A DNA stretch of 13,701 nt from Candidatus Bathyarchaeota archaeon (GCA_029907045.1 JARYMR010000031.1:1-13701), one strand, 5' to 3'. Shown: positions 1-7,761, counted from the first letter of the stretch. Numbers and translations: made by a program. The notes: a model not told the origin generated them from the letters alone.

Positions 1-1
1 T

Positions 2-349
2 GTAAAAACTGAGCAGCCCTTCTTTCTACTTTTCTCCGAAGCTTATAGTCCGCTTTGGAAGGCAAAAATTGACCGTGACCCTCAAACAGTTCAGTCAACT
101 AGTGCTTATTCGCTAATCAACTGCTTTTACATAAACAAGACTGGAGAGCTCGAGGTAGAAGTTTATTTTGAAGGACAAACATATGCTGATATCGGATTAA
201 AAATTTCACTTCTATCCCTAATTTTTGTCGCAGCAATGGTGTTAATGCCACAAAAAATTCTTGAGCATTGGAAGATTTTGCTGATTAAGAAGTGGAGGAA
301 ACTGCAATGGTTTACGGTGCACAAAGAGAAGAATATTGGGATAAAGTAG
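2..349 (+). CDS. C-terminal fragment of a polytopic membrane protein (YfhO / GT-C glycosyltransferase-like tail)
   Basis: An open frame enters from the left edge and ends at TAG 347-349, giving the last 115 residues. The visible part starts with an extracytoplasmic-looking beta segment containing FLLFSEAYSPLWKAKI, and then a second one with SLINCFYINKTGELEVEVYF. One hydrophobic helix (about residues 68-84, ISLLSLIFVAAMVL) and a basic cytoplasmic tail rich in Lys and Trp follow. The pattern 'SE.Y.P.W.A ... N.f.i...G...v...y' followed by a last helix is what I know from the C-terminal ends of YfhO-like and arabinofuranosyltransferase-like envelope membrane proteins. That would fit the glycosylation genes to its right. 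The catalytic part is outside the window, so the family is an inference. The end overlaps the downstream methyltransferase start by 43 bp in another frame. Confidence 0.65.
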   Translation, partial: VKTEQPFFLLFSEAYSPLWKAKIDRDPQTVQSTSAYSLINCFYINKTGELEVEVYFEGQTYADIGLKISLLSLIFVAAMVLMPQKILEHWKILLIKKWRKLQWFTVHKEKNIGIK

Positions 350-1160
350 CCATCGAAGCAGAAAAAGAAGAATTCAAGAAAAGAGTGGAAAAATGGCGGA
401 ATGCTGCTAGGAATTGGCTTGCACATTACAGCGATAAAAAGGCACAGGACTTCGTTGTTCAAACAATTAAAAACCATGCAAAATTAAAGAATGGCGCAAA
501 AATTTTAGATGCAGGCTGTGGGGCTGGAAAATGGGTGAATCTCTTTGCTGAAATGGGATTTAAAACTGTCGGAATAGATTCCAGCTCATGGATGATTAGG
601 TTGGCGAAAAGCAGAGTGAAAACAAATCTTCGAAAAATATTAAATTTTACGTGATGAACGTTGCTGAGTTAAAGTTTCCCGATGATTTTTATGACATGAC
701 AAATTGTGTTACCGTTCTCCAACACATTTTCGATGATACCTATTGGAAAAGAGCGGTGCATGAGATGGTTAGAGTTACAAAACCTCTTGGTTATGTGCTA
801 ATTTTTGAGGCGGTTCCTTCGTTTATTTTGAAAAGGCGTACGCAACGCTTACGGTTTAGGAGTATGAAAGAATACATAAAAGAGTTCAAAAGTGCTGGAG
901 CCTATCTCACTTATTGGAGAGCAACCGACCTCTCATTTCCAATAACCTTTTTAGGTTTAAGAAAATACGCAGCTTCCTTCAGCAAAAGAGTTTATTATTA
1001 TTTTGCCGATGAATTCCCAATTTTTCCACCAAGTTTTTTATCCGCTCTCTCAAGAGCTGCTACAATTTTGGCAAAGCCAATAGATTATAGGCTTGGCGAG
1101 TCTCCTCTAAGTTTTCTTTCCATTGGGAAAATTTTGTTATTTAGAAAAGTCGGAATATAA
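307..1160 (+). pseudogene. SAM-dependent class I methyltransferase, interrupted by a one-base frameshift
   Basis: Two frames together encode one class I methyltransferase. The first runs from ATG 307 to TGA 652-654 and carries the SAM-binding motif I ILDAGCGAGKW (residues 66-76) and the acidic end of beta-2, VGID (D91). The second is open from before 633 to TAA 1158-1160 and carries the continuation, NVAELKFPDDFYD and VTVLQHI, then the late strands. Fusing them at the A-run 633-637 gives a smooth protein of about 284 residues (…LRKNIKFYVMNVAEL…). That is normal for the family. ATG 307 is preferred over GTG 292 because GGAGG (294-298) lies 8 nt before it. The break is one missing A, from an assembly or sequencing error in a homopolymer, a true recent mutation, or (less likely) -1 recoding. 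The substrate is unknown; glycan or lipid methylation is suggested only by the neighbours. A small palindromic hairpin follows the stop. Confidence 0.8.
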
Positions 1161-1162
1161 TA

Positions 1163-1181
1163 TTCAGTTTCGGAAACTGAA
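1163..1181 (+). terminator. Perfect hairpin after the methyltransferase
   Basis: TTCAGTTTC and GAAACTGAA form a perfect 9-bp inverted repeat around a single central G, 2 bp after the methyltransferase stop. As RNA it folds into an 8-bp stem with a CGG loop. A T-rich tract (CTTTTCTTCC, 1196-1205) follows. It may terminate or protect the 3' end of the upstream mRNA. A DNA operator for the next gene is possible because it sits about 30 bp upstream of that gene's TATA-like box. Confidence 0.45.
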
Positions 1182-1207
1182 GGCTGCTTAAAGCTCTTTT
1201 CTTCCGC

Positions 1208-1216
1208 TTTAAATTT
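1208..1216 (+). promoter_or_regulatory. TATA-like box for the GT2 gene
   Basis: TTTAAATTT at 1208-1216 lies about 30 bp before ATG 1242. With the usual archaeal distance of about 25 bp from box centre to start site, transcription would begin near 1238, giving an almost leaderless message. This conflicts slightly with a Shine-Dalgarno-like AAGGA at 1230-1234, so the exact start site is uncertain. Confidence 0.4.
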
Positions 1217-1241
1217 ATCAAAAAGGCAGAAGGAAAATCGC

Positions 1242-1982
1242 ATGACATGCTTCATAATTCTGCCGTGCTTTAATGAGGAAAAGAACATCAAACCCCTTAT
1301 TCACTCCATAGATGAAGCCTTAAAGCCTCACATTCCCTATAAGATTATTGCAGTGAACGATGGAAGCTATGACGGAACAGAAGAAGTGCTTAAAGACATT
1401 TCAGCTGATTATCCAGTCGAAATCATTGGGCATGAAACTAACATGGGTTTAGGCGCTGCTCTCAAAACTGGCTTGCTTGCAGTAGCCAATGAGGCCTTTA
1501 ATGAAGATTTTATTGTTATCATGGATTCTGACAACACTCATGATCCAAAACATGTCTTAGAAATGTTGGCTGCTGCAAAAAGCGCTGATGTTGTAGTAGG
1601 TTCTCGCTATGTTAAGGGGGGAGTACAGTTAAATGTTCCCCTACATCGAGTAATTCTTAGCAAGGCAGTGAACCTTTTAATCAAAAAATTATTCCATTTA
1701 CCCGTCAAAGATGCCACAAGCGGTTTTCGATGTTTTAGGGCGCACCTAATAAAGAGTCTCTTTAAAACTTTCCAAAATAGAATTATCGAATCGAAAGGTT
1801 TTGAATCCTCCCTAGAACTGCTTATAAAGTCCATTAACATGGGCAGCGTTATAGCGGAGGTTCCAATACGCCTCGATTATGGCATGAAAGGAGGAAGAAG
1901 CAAAATGCATATGTTAGCAACCATTACCAAGTATTTAGCTTTAATTTTTAAATTTAAGCTTGGCAAAGTTTGTGTTGAATAA
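1242..1982 (+). CDS. Glycosyltransferase family 2, DPM1/polyprenyl-phosphate mannosyl- or glucosyltransferase-like
   Basis: This is a 246-residue GT-A fold enzyme. It shows the GT2 landmarks in order: ILPCFNEEKNI (6-16), VNDGS (38-42), NMGLGAALKTG (67-77) and the metal-binding DSD (95-97) in IMDSDNTHDP. GSRYVKGG (120-127) and DATSGFR (157-163) follow. This series is typical of dolichol-phosphate mannose synthases and related polyprenyl-phosphate sugar transferases, which move a sugar from GDP- or UDP-sugar to a membrane polyprenyl phosphate on the cytoplasmic face. There is no transmembrane helix, as in short DPM1-type enzymes; the last part (LIFKFKLGKVCV) is only weakly hydrophobic. It lies between a methyltransferase remnant and a large sequon-rich exported protein, so a role in charging the lipid carrier for surface glycosylation is likely but inferred. 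The family is confident, the sugar unknown. Confidence 0.88.
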   Translation: MTCFIILPCFNEEKNIKPLIHSIDEALKPHIPYKIIAVNDGSYDGTEEVLKDISADYPVEIIGHETNMGLGAALKTGLLAVANEAFNEDFIVIMDSDNTHDPKHVLEMLAAAKSADVVVGSRYVKGGVQLNVPLHRVILSKAVNLLIKKLFHLPVKDATSGFRCFRAHLIKSLFKTFQNRIIESKGFESSLELLIKSINMGSVIAEVPIRLDYGMKGGRSKMHMLATITKYLALIFKFKLGKVCVE

Positions 1983-2026
1983 ATTTTCTGGGTTTTATTC
2001 TAAATCTGAGTCAGAACCTCTAAAAA

Positions 2027-2036
2027 ATTTTTAATA
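2027..2036 (+). promoter_or_regulatory. TATA-like box for the large exported protein
   Basis: The AT-only stretch ATTTTTAATA is centred near 2031. A start site about 25 bp downstream would fall near 2057, at or just before the first in-frame ATG. Position fits well; the sequence is a loose match to archaeal TATA boxes. Confidence 0.45.
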
Positions 2037-2077
2037 AACGCTTCACGCCATCATACATGACCCAAAGAGGAATGAAA

Positions 2078-5000
2078 ATGGAAAAGAAAAACAAACTTAA
2101 AGCAGCAACTCTATCACCAATAATTCTCTGTTCTATCATAGCCCTAATCTATCTAGAATCCTTCAACGCAAAAGCTTCCAAATCCAGTTATGACTCAGAT
2201 TATCTGACGGTGTCTGGAGTTTTATCTACCGATTACTATGTGCTATTTCCTTTTGAAAAGAAAAATTTGACCATAGGCTTTTCTAAATATGGTGAAATGA
2301 TAGACTATGAAACAAAAGTTGGACTAGATTATAATGATGAAACTGACCCATTTGCAACTGACCCAAGTCAAGTGTATGAGTATGAGTGGGTAAACGGTTG
2401 GGTAATCAATATAACTTATGTTCATGGAGGAGACTACTACAACAGATGGGCTTTTGCTCTTTACAGCGACTACTACAATGAAAATAGCATAGCTGGAGAC
2501 TGGAAAGAAGGTGTAATAGGTGCAACAAACACAACATATCTAGGTGGAAGAAAAACAAATGGAGGAGCAGTAACCCAGCCAATAAAAGTTCTTTACAACG
2601 GACCGAGAAGGTTTGTTGCTTTGTTAAACACCACAATTTACGAAGATACATCCCATAGCTATCCGCTTGTGAGGATAATATTCACTATAGTCTTCAATAA
2701 AGTGGAAAAACAAGTGGTTGTATTCAAGGATATAAAGAGAGTTGACAACAGAAAGGGAACAGGAGTAATGCAGATAGAGTTCAGCGAAAGAGGCCAATGG
2801 GACCTTGGATCAGGGACCCCGCCAAAATCCTACGCATACATCCATACGCAACAATCAACACTCTATAATGAAGAGTATCAAAGCTGGTATAACGGAAGCA
2901 CATCTGCCTACAAAGGAAAATATGATGTAGTTCAAATAATCGATGACGACCTAAGCCATGTGGCTTGGGCTGCTTGGTGGCCAAGACCACTGGTCAGCTA
3001 CGTTGAAGACATAAGTGAAATTGGAAGAGCAACTATTCTAAAAACTTTTAGCACGAAGGAGCAGAACTTTACTGGTGACGGATCAACCACGGCTTTCACA
3101 TTAACTGGAGATCCAGATCCGTATCCGAGAAACAAGACAAGCAACGGTTGGGATGACAGCCCCATGGTTTTTGTAAACGACGATCACAAAAGCGAAGGAA
3201 CAGATTACACTTGGGACGCTGATAACAATAGGATAACCTTTACAAGCGCTCCGGCTAGTGGCGCTGCAATAAAGGTTGTCTATAAAGATACTGTAGACAG
3301 CCAGAGTGATCCAAGCAATGAACCTTGTGTGCCATTTGTTGTTGCGGAATGGTGCTGGGACACGGATGATGCCACCGACATGTTTAGGGCAGTAACGGTC
3401 TATGGAATAACTGATCTCCATGACGGAAGCGATGCAGACATCACTGGCGGCTCAAATACTATTGATTCTGAAGTGGACTATTATTTGGACAGAGTCTTTA
3501 ACCCCTATGACCTTTACAGTGTAGTTCACAAAGATACGAGAAGATGGGTGGACTTCCACAACGTAACAAGCGCAGAGGTTTCAGCGGAAAGAGTTAGCTT
3601 TAACCTAACACACAAGCCAGTAATTTACACAAGTGATTGGACGGAGTATTGTAATTTTTCTGAAAAAGTTGAGTGGGATGGAGAACTAAAAACGCCTTAT
3701 AGAGCAAGAAACACCTTTGGAGGAGGATACAATTACACATTTTACTATGATAGTAGCGACGGAACGGGCAACATAACCATAACTGGCGATAACGTTCCAG
3801 CAGAAGGCACCATAATAAAAGTGCTCTACTCAACAAACGCAACATGGGAACAAGCAAAAACAGATTTGGGAACGTTCGGAAACGTAAGCTTAACAGAGGA
3901 TCTTTCGGCAACAGTGACGTTAATCCCGAATAATGTAATCAATAGCACCACATGGACAGACCCGTTTGGCACAACCTACAACATCACACTACTCTACGAT
4001 CGCATGTATGCTGAACCCTTTAGCGTAAATAACACCGATGACATCCACTTGACACTGGACATAAAAGTCCGGCCCGAGTCAAGCTACGTCAAGGTTCACA
4101 ACATCACCTACTACGGATACTGGATTAACGGTTCATTGACGCAACTCGTCTTCTACGGCAATATGAGTGTAATGTTCACAGTAACTCCAAGCAACACTGA
4201 ACAAACATACCGATTCAATTACACAGAGCACTTGCACATTACGGGAGACATACTGTTAAGAGTAAACCACACAACGGTATCTGGTGCTACCGACTATGAG
4301 ATAGCCAACTATACGGTAGTCTACGCTAATCTAACAACAAGTATTGGCGGAAGCTACGAATGGATAATCGTCGGCAAAGACGCAGCCACAATAGACTCCT
4401 TAGGAGCAGCCTACATAACCGAAGCCTTCGACTCAATAAAAGAGATCAAAGTATGCGCTGCAGGAATGGATGTAAACGACACTTCCTTCGGTCCCTATAG
4501 CCCCTTCGTTATGGGTGGAGCATCAAGCGGTTCAAGAGCTGACTATAGAGATTCTCTTGGAAGATCAAGTTTGCAAGATGACTGGTGTAGACGCATTTAC
4601 ATGTCTGGCGGAACACAATATACTTATCCAGGCTATCCAATTTCAACAAGCAACATGATCTTTGAAGGCGGACCCATCGCTCAGCTTGGAACAGAATACT
4701 TCAACGAATTTACCGACGCCTTCTTCGCATTCAGCACCTACGTAGTCAATGACACAGGGCACTCTAACAAGATTCTGGCGCTTTCATGCTGGGCCAGAAA
4801 CGCCACAGGAGGAGGATACGCTGTAATAGCCGTCTATAAAGACTTGAACGGAACAATAGGCCTCGTAATATGGGGCTACAACGGAGATGACACATACTAC
4901 GCAAGCAAATGGTTCTGGGACGGACTGGGCAGAACACCAGGAATAGTATATTTACAAAGCGAAAACCGCGGAGTTACGGCAATAGTTCTAAAAATAACCT

Positions 5001-5086
5001 ATTCAAGTGCAGACCCAATTCATCCAACGATAAGTATTGTGGAACGCTTAGGAACAATAAGTGAAAAAGACCAACACGACCCATAA
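2078..5086 (+). CDS. Large exported, probably N-glycosylated surface (S-layer-like) protein with a duplicated beta domain
   Basis: This gene encodes about 1002 residues. A signal peptide is clear: MEKKNK, a hydrophobic core (TLSPIILCSIIALIYL), and a cleavage-like AKA at 31-33. ATG 2078 is preferred because AGAGGA (2066-2071) is 6 nt upstream; ATG 2057 and 2072 are in-frame alternatives. The mature part is rich in Tyr, Thr, Asn, Gly and Asp. I count about 28 N-X-S/T sequons. Two segments look like copies of one beta-rich module. Copy one, about 331-407, begins FTGDGSTTAFTLTG and ends SGAAIKVVYKDT; copy two, about 502-586, ends AEGTIIKVLYST. The C-terminal 140 residues contain GGPIAQLGTEYFNEF (about 863-877) and GYNGDDTYYASKWFW. 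The first recalls the GGP-type end domain of some archaeal surface-layer proteins. No C-terminal membrane helix is visible, so attachment to the cell is unexplained. Surface location is well supported; an S-layer role is inferred. Confidence 0.8.
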   Translation: MEKKNKLKAATLSPIILCSIIALIYLESFNAKASKSSYDSDYLTVSGVLSTDYYVLFPFEKKNLTIGFSKYGEMIDYETKVGLDYNDETDPFATDPSQVYEYEWVNGWVINITYVHGGDYYNRWAFALYSDYYNENSIAGDWKEGVIGATNTTYLGGRKTNGGAVTQPIKVLYNGPRRFVALLNTTIYEDTSHSYPLVRIIFTIVFNKVEKQVVVFKDIKRVDNRKGTGVMQIEFSERGQWDLGSGTPPKSYAYIHTQQSTLYNEEYQSWYNGSTSAYKGKYDVVQIIDDDLSHVAWAAWWPRPLVSYVEDISEIGRATILKTFSTKEQNFTGDGSTTAFTLTGDPDPYPRNKTSNGWDDSPMVFVNDDHKSEGTDYTWDADNNRITFTSAPASGAAIKVVYKDTVDSQSDPSNEPCVPFVVAEWCWDTDDATDMFRAVTVYGITDLHDGSDADITGGSNTIDSEVDYYLDRVFNPYDLYSVVHKDTRRWVDFHNVTSAEVSAERVSFNLTHKPVIYTSDWTEYCNFSEKVEWDGELKTPYRARNTFGGGYNYTFYYDSSDGTGNITITGDNVPAEGTIIKVLYSTNATWEQAKTDLGTFGNVSLTEDLSATVTLIPNNVINSTTWTDPFGTTYNITLLYDRMYAEPFSVNNTDDIHLTLDIKVRPESSYVKVHNITYYGYWINGSLTQLVFYGNMSVMFTVTPSNTEQTYRFNYTEHLHITGDILLRVNHTTVSGATDYEIANYTVVYANLTTSIGGSYEWIIVGKDAATIDSLGAAYITEAFDSIKEIKVCAAGMDVNDTSFGPYSPFVMGGASSGSRADYRDSLGRSSLQDDWCRRIYMSGGTQYTYPGYPISTSNMIFEGGPIAQLGTEYFNEFTDAFFAFSTYVVNDTGHSNKILALSCWARNATGGGYAVIAVYKDLNGTIGLVIWGYNGDDTYYASKWFWDGLGRTPGIVYLQSENRGVTAIVLKITYSSADPIHPTISIVERLGTISEKDQHDP

Positions 5087-5098
5087 TTTCAACAAATC

Positions 5099-5122
5099 CC
5101 TCTTTTCTTTTTATATTTTCCA
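5099..5122 (+). terminator. T-rich terminator of the surface-protein gene
   Basis: Twelve bases after the TAA at 5084-5086 the plus strand turns pyrimidine-rich, with runs TTTT, TTTTT and TTTT and no hairpin. Archaeal polymerase terminates at such U-tracts. It also separates this gene from the convergent glycosyltransferase operon ending at 5124. Confidence 0.55.
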
Positions 5123-5123
5123 T

Positions 5124-6377
5124 TTAAAATAGACTTTTAAGCGCCTCTAAATCTTTCTTGGCAACTTTTTCCCAACTAAAACTTTCAGAGTAAACCCTCG
5201 CATAACCACTTAACCTATACCACTCATCCTCATCAAGCTTTAAAATCTCCAAAACTGTTGAAACCATATTCTCGATGTTTTTTACTGGAACAAGAAAAAC
5301 GCTTTTGCATTCTCCAAAAACTTCCCTCAAAGCTGGAATATCGTACGCAACTACGGGCAATCCACAAGCCAAAGCCTCTGCAACACCAATACCCCAACCT
5401 TCAAAAAGACTTGGAAATATGAAAATCTTGCTTGATTTTAACAAACCATAAAGTTCTCTATCGTTGCAAGGACCCATCAGAAAAACATTTTTCTCCAAAC
5501 CAAGCTTAACAATTGCTTCTTTAACCGCAGAAACTTCTAGTCCGCTTCCAACAATCAAAAGTTTCGCTTCATTCTTCTCTTCAACAACTCTTTTCCACAC
5601 ATTTAAAAGGTCAAATACTCCTTTTTCTTTAGCTATTCTGCCAACAAAGATTCCATCATAAATCTTTTCCGCATTAATGGGGGCAACTCTACTTATGAAG
5701 TTGATGTCTACAGCGTTTCCACTCACAAAAATTTTAACATCCGAAACGCCGTGAACCCTTAAAGCTTTAGCAGTAAAATTTGAAACAGCAATTATTGCCT
5801 TCGTCCTTTTTAATAAAGAAAGCGTCAAGTAAAAAGTGAAAGTCTTAATTAGGGAGACGAACTTGCTGTATTTTATTGTTCGATAACAATCATAAAGCGA
5901 ACTATTTGATTTTTCGCCAGAAAATGGAATATCAATATGATGGACAACTACGACCAAAGGCAAACGTAAAACATAAGAAATAACATAACCCAAAAAAAGA
6001 TTCGGCAAAGTATTATTTGGAACAAAAAGAAAATTTGGTTTTTCACGAAAAACAAGAGAAAAACTTTTGAGGATAGCTTTTATAACCCAAAACCCCCATC
6101 CAACATAATTGCTTAACCACCCTTTCCCACAAAAAAGGGGGGATAAAAAATACTCTTGGCATTCAATTTTAGATGCCCCCAAGAGAGTTGGCGCCGACTC
6201 CAAAACAGTAATTTTTAAACTTCCATTTTTACAAAAAATTTTCATGGTTTCAACAAATCTTTTTTCAGCCCCTCCTAAGGCAGTTACTAAAACACTAGGA
6301 TGAAAAAATATGACGAAAACTTTTGGAATTGAAACTTTCTTTTCCAATGGCTTAAATTTTTCAGTGTAGTAAGCCAT
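5124..6377 (-). CDS. Glycosyltransferase family 4 (GT-B), distal gene of a two-gene operon
   Basis: This 417-residue protein has a typical retaining GT-B architecture. The N-terminal Rossmann-like domain holds GGAEKRFVE (35-43), the acceptor-side loop common in GT4 enzymes, and VVVVHHIDIPF. The linker strand IIAVSNFTAKAL (195-206) and a VSGNAVD segment follow. In the C-terminal nucleotide-sugar domain are FVGRIAKEKG (244-253), LLIVGSG (273-279) and the EX7E signature in FEGWGIGVAEALACGLPVV (E326 and E334). It would transfer a sugar from a nucleotide donor to a lipid-linked or protein-linked acceptor at the cytoplasmic face. AAGGA six bases before ATG 6377 supports the start. It begins 24 bp after the end of another GT4 gene on the same strand, so the two are probably co-transcribed. 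Its 3' end converges on the sequon-rich surface protein. Specificity cannot be read from sequence. Confidence 0.88.
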   Translation of the reverse strand: MAYYTEKFKPLEKKVSIPKVFVIFFHPSVLVTALGGAEKRFVETMKIFCKNGSLKITVLESAPTLLGASKIECQEYFLSPLFCGKGWLSNYVGWGFWVIKAILKSFSLVFREKPNFLFVPNNTLPNLFLGYVISYVLRLPLVVVVHHIDIPFSGEKSNSSLYDCYRTIKYSKFVSLIKTFTFYLTLSLLKRTKAIIAVSNFTAKALRVHGVSDVKIFVSGNAVDINFISRVAPINAEKIYDGIFVGRIAKEKGVFDLLNVWKRVVEEKNEAKLLIVGSGLEVSAVKEAIVKLGLEKNVFLMGPCNDRELYGLLKSSKIFIFPSLFEGWGIGVAEALACGLPVVAYDIPALREVFGECKSVFLVPVKNIENMVSTVLEILKLDEDEWYRLSGYARVYSESFSWEKVAKKDLEALKSLF

Positions 6378-6401
6378 TTTTATTCCTTAAAATTGACTTT
6401 T

Positions 6402-7601
6402 CTATCCTAGTTCTCGGATGGTTTCCTCCAAAATTTTCAAATGTCTTTGGCATGAAAAATTCTCCTCCACAAAGCTTCGTGTGGTCTTAGAGATTTCTGT
6501 CTTATCCATACCTGCAGCCTTCAAAGTTTTCTCTGCAAAATCCCCAATATCATAAGGCTTAGCCCGAAAACCAGTTTTGCCATCAATCACTGTTTCACAT
6601 GGACCACCACCATCATCCCAAACTACGGAAGGAGTCCCACAAGCCATAGCTTCTACAGGGCCTAATCCAAAGTCTTCTCTTGGAACGGAATAAACGTAAA
6701 CGTCTGCTGCATTGTAAAGTTTTACAAGTTCCTCTTGAGATTTAAAACCCAAAAATCTCACTCTTCCTTCTAATTTGAGTTTTTTAGCAAGCCTCAAGAG
6801 CGCCTTTATGTATTCGGCGTTTTCTTCGGAAATTTCCCCTGTCACCGCCAAAGTTGCCGATGGAAAATCCTTCACTATAAAACTCATTATTTCTAAAAGC
6901 CATTCCCAACGCTTCACCGCAACTATTCTTCCCGTTGAAAGGATGAAAGGCCAACCAAAATCTCCGCGAACTTTAACGATTTTTTTATCAAGAATTTTGA
7001 AAGTTTCGATGTCAACTGGTGGATAACAAATTTTTGCTGAAACTCCATAAATAGTTTTAATTCTTTTTGCTGTGAAATGACTGTTTGCCAAAACAACATC
7101 GGAATTCACAACGCTCAGATAATCTAATTCCTTCAAGAATGGACTGGCAACCTTGCTTAACCTAAAAATTATTTCACGAACATCATTAAATCTCCACAAG
7201 GCTCTCTCCTTATGGTTTAAATAGAGAAATCTTGGAGGTGAATGAATATAACTAACATATTTTAAGCCTCTAAATTTTTTGTTTAAATACCCTATCCAAG
7301 GAGCTGGACCATAACCATGACAAATTAAAACATCTTCCTTTCTAAAGATTGGCAATGTTAATGGCGCAAAGGGCATTGACAATATTATTCTTACTGCTGG
7401 AGTATTGGGAATTAATGGAGAAAAGAAACTTTTAGTGTAGCAATGGGGGTTTGATGACTCTTTATGCATGTTCTTATCCACATACGCAAAAAAACATTCG
7501 GCATCATAACCTCTTTTATGAAATAGGTCAACTTGTTTTAGAATTACTCTTTCAGCACCTCCAAACTCTTTTAAGTGGCTATAAAGTATTGCTATTTTCA
7601 A
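6402..7601 (-). CDS. Glycosyltransferase family 4, Alg2/WbaZ-like mannosyltransferase type, TTG start
   Basis: This is a 399-residue GT-B enzyme. N-terminal signs are ILYSHLKEFGGAERV (5-19), CHGYGPAPW (94-102) and IHSPPRFLYL (119-128). Middle signs are VLANSHFTAKRI and YPPVD (193-197). C-terminal signs are LSTGRIVAVKRWE (221-233) and the EX7E motif in REDFGLGPVEAMACGTPSVV (E309 and E317), followed by GGGPCETV. The combination HSPPRF, YPPVD and a GRIVxxKR(W) loop is typical of Alg2/WbaZ-like mannosyltransferases that extend lipid-linked oligosaccharides, so an early mannose transfer is a reasonable inference. The start is TTG 7601: homology begins at once (MKIAILYSH), GGAG lies 5 nt before it, and the frame upstream is open to 7676 but has no ATG or GTG. 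The gene is the first of an operon with the GT4 gene after it. Confidence 0.87.
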   Translation of the reverse strand: MKIAILYSHLKEFGGAERVILKQVDLFHKRGYDAECFFAYVDKNMHKESSNPHCYTKSFFSPLIPNTPAVRIILSMPFAPLTLPIFRKEDVLICHGYGPAPWIGYLNKKFRGLKYVSYIHSPPRFLYLNHKERALWRFNDVREIIFRLSKVASPFLKELDYLSVVNSDVVLANSHFTAKRIKTIYGVSAKICYPPVDIETFKILDKKIVKVRGDFGWPFILSTGRIVAVKRWEWLLEIMSFIVKDFPSATLAVTGEISEENAEYIKALLRLAKKLKLEGRVRFLGFKSQEELVKLYNAADVYVYSVPREDFGLGPVEAMACGTPSVVWDDGGGPCETVIDGKTGFRAKPYDIGDFAEKTLKAAGMDKTEISKTTRSFVEENFSCQRHLKILEETIRELG

Positions 7602-7725
7602 GGAAGCTCCATCCTTTGCACGGCGAATTTTGCGGTGGCTTGGTCTTCCATTTATTTTGCCATGTTTGTGTCTTTTTCAGCATGATAGGGGTTTTTGTCT
7701 TTAAACGATTATTAAAAAGTTTTTA

Positions 7726-7745
7726 GGAGTTCAGACTCCGAACTC
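7726..7745. repeat. Two competing inverted repeats in the divergent intergenic region
   Basis: GAGTTC (7727-7732) pairs with GAACTC (7740-7745) across a 7-base loop. GGAGT (7726-7730) alternatively pairs with ACTCC (7735-7739) across TCAG. The two stems share bases and cannot form together. They lie about 80 bp before the site-2 protease ATG and about 125 bp before the glycosyltransferase TTG. An operator for a dimeric regulator or a 5'-leader structure are both possible; nothing else in 7602-7821 looks coding. Confidence 0.35.
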
Positions 7746-7761
7746 GAAACAAAAATGAATC

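Noticed and set aside
292..306. GTG 292 as the methyltransferase start
   Set aside because: GTG overlaps the GGAGG that ideally serves ATG 307, and it has no ribosome site of its own.
163..477. Minus-strand frame opposite the methyltransferase start
   Set aside because: It is a Phe- and Cys-rich antisense shadow across two plausible plus-strand genes.
2057..2077. ATG 2057 as the surface-protein start
   Set aside because: Possible if the mRNA is leaderless, but AGAGGA lies 6 nt before ATG 2078, and the shorter form gives a normal signal-peptide N-region. The decision is not firm.
7451..7726. Plus-strand frame across the GT4 start and the divergent gap
   Set aside because: No ribosome site or coherent protein features. 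It is the antisense of the GT4 N-terminus running into non-coding DNA.
7721..7760. Stem resembling a tRNA T-arm (GGAGTTCAGACTCC...GAACTC)
   Set aside because: No acceptor, D or anticodon arm fits around it, and the loop lacks the TTCRA core in the right place.
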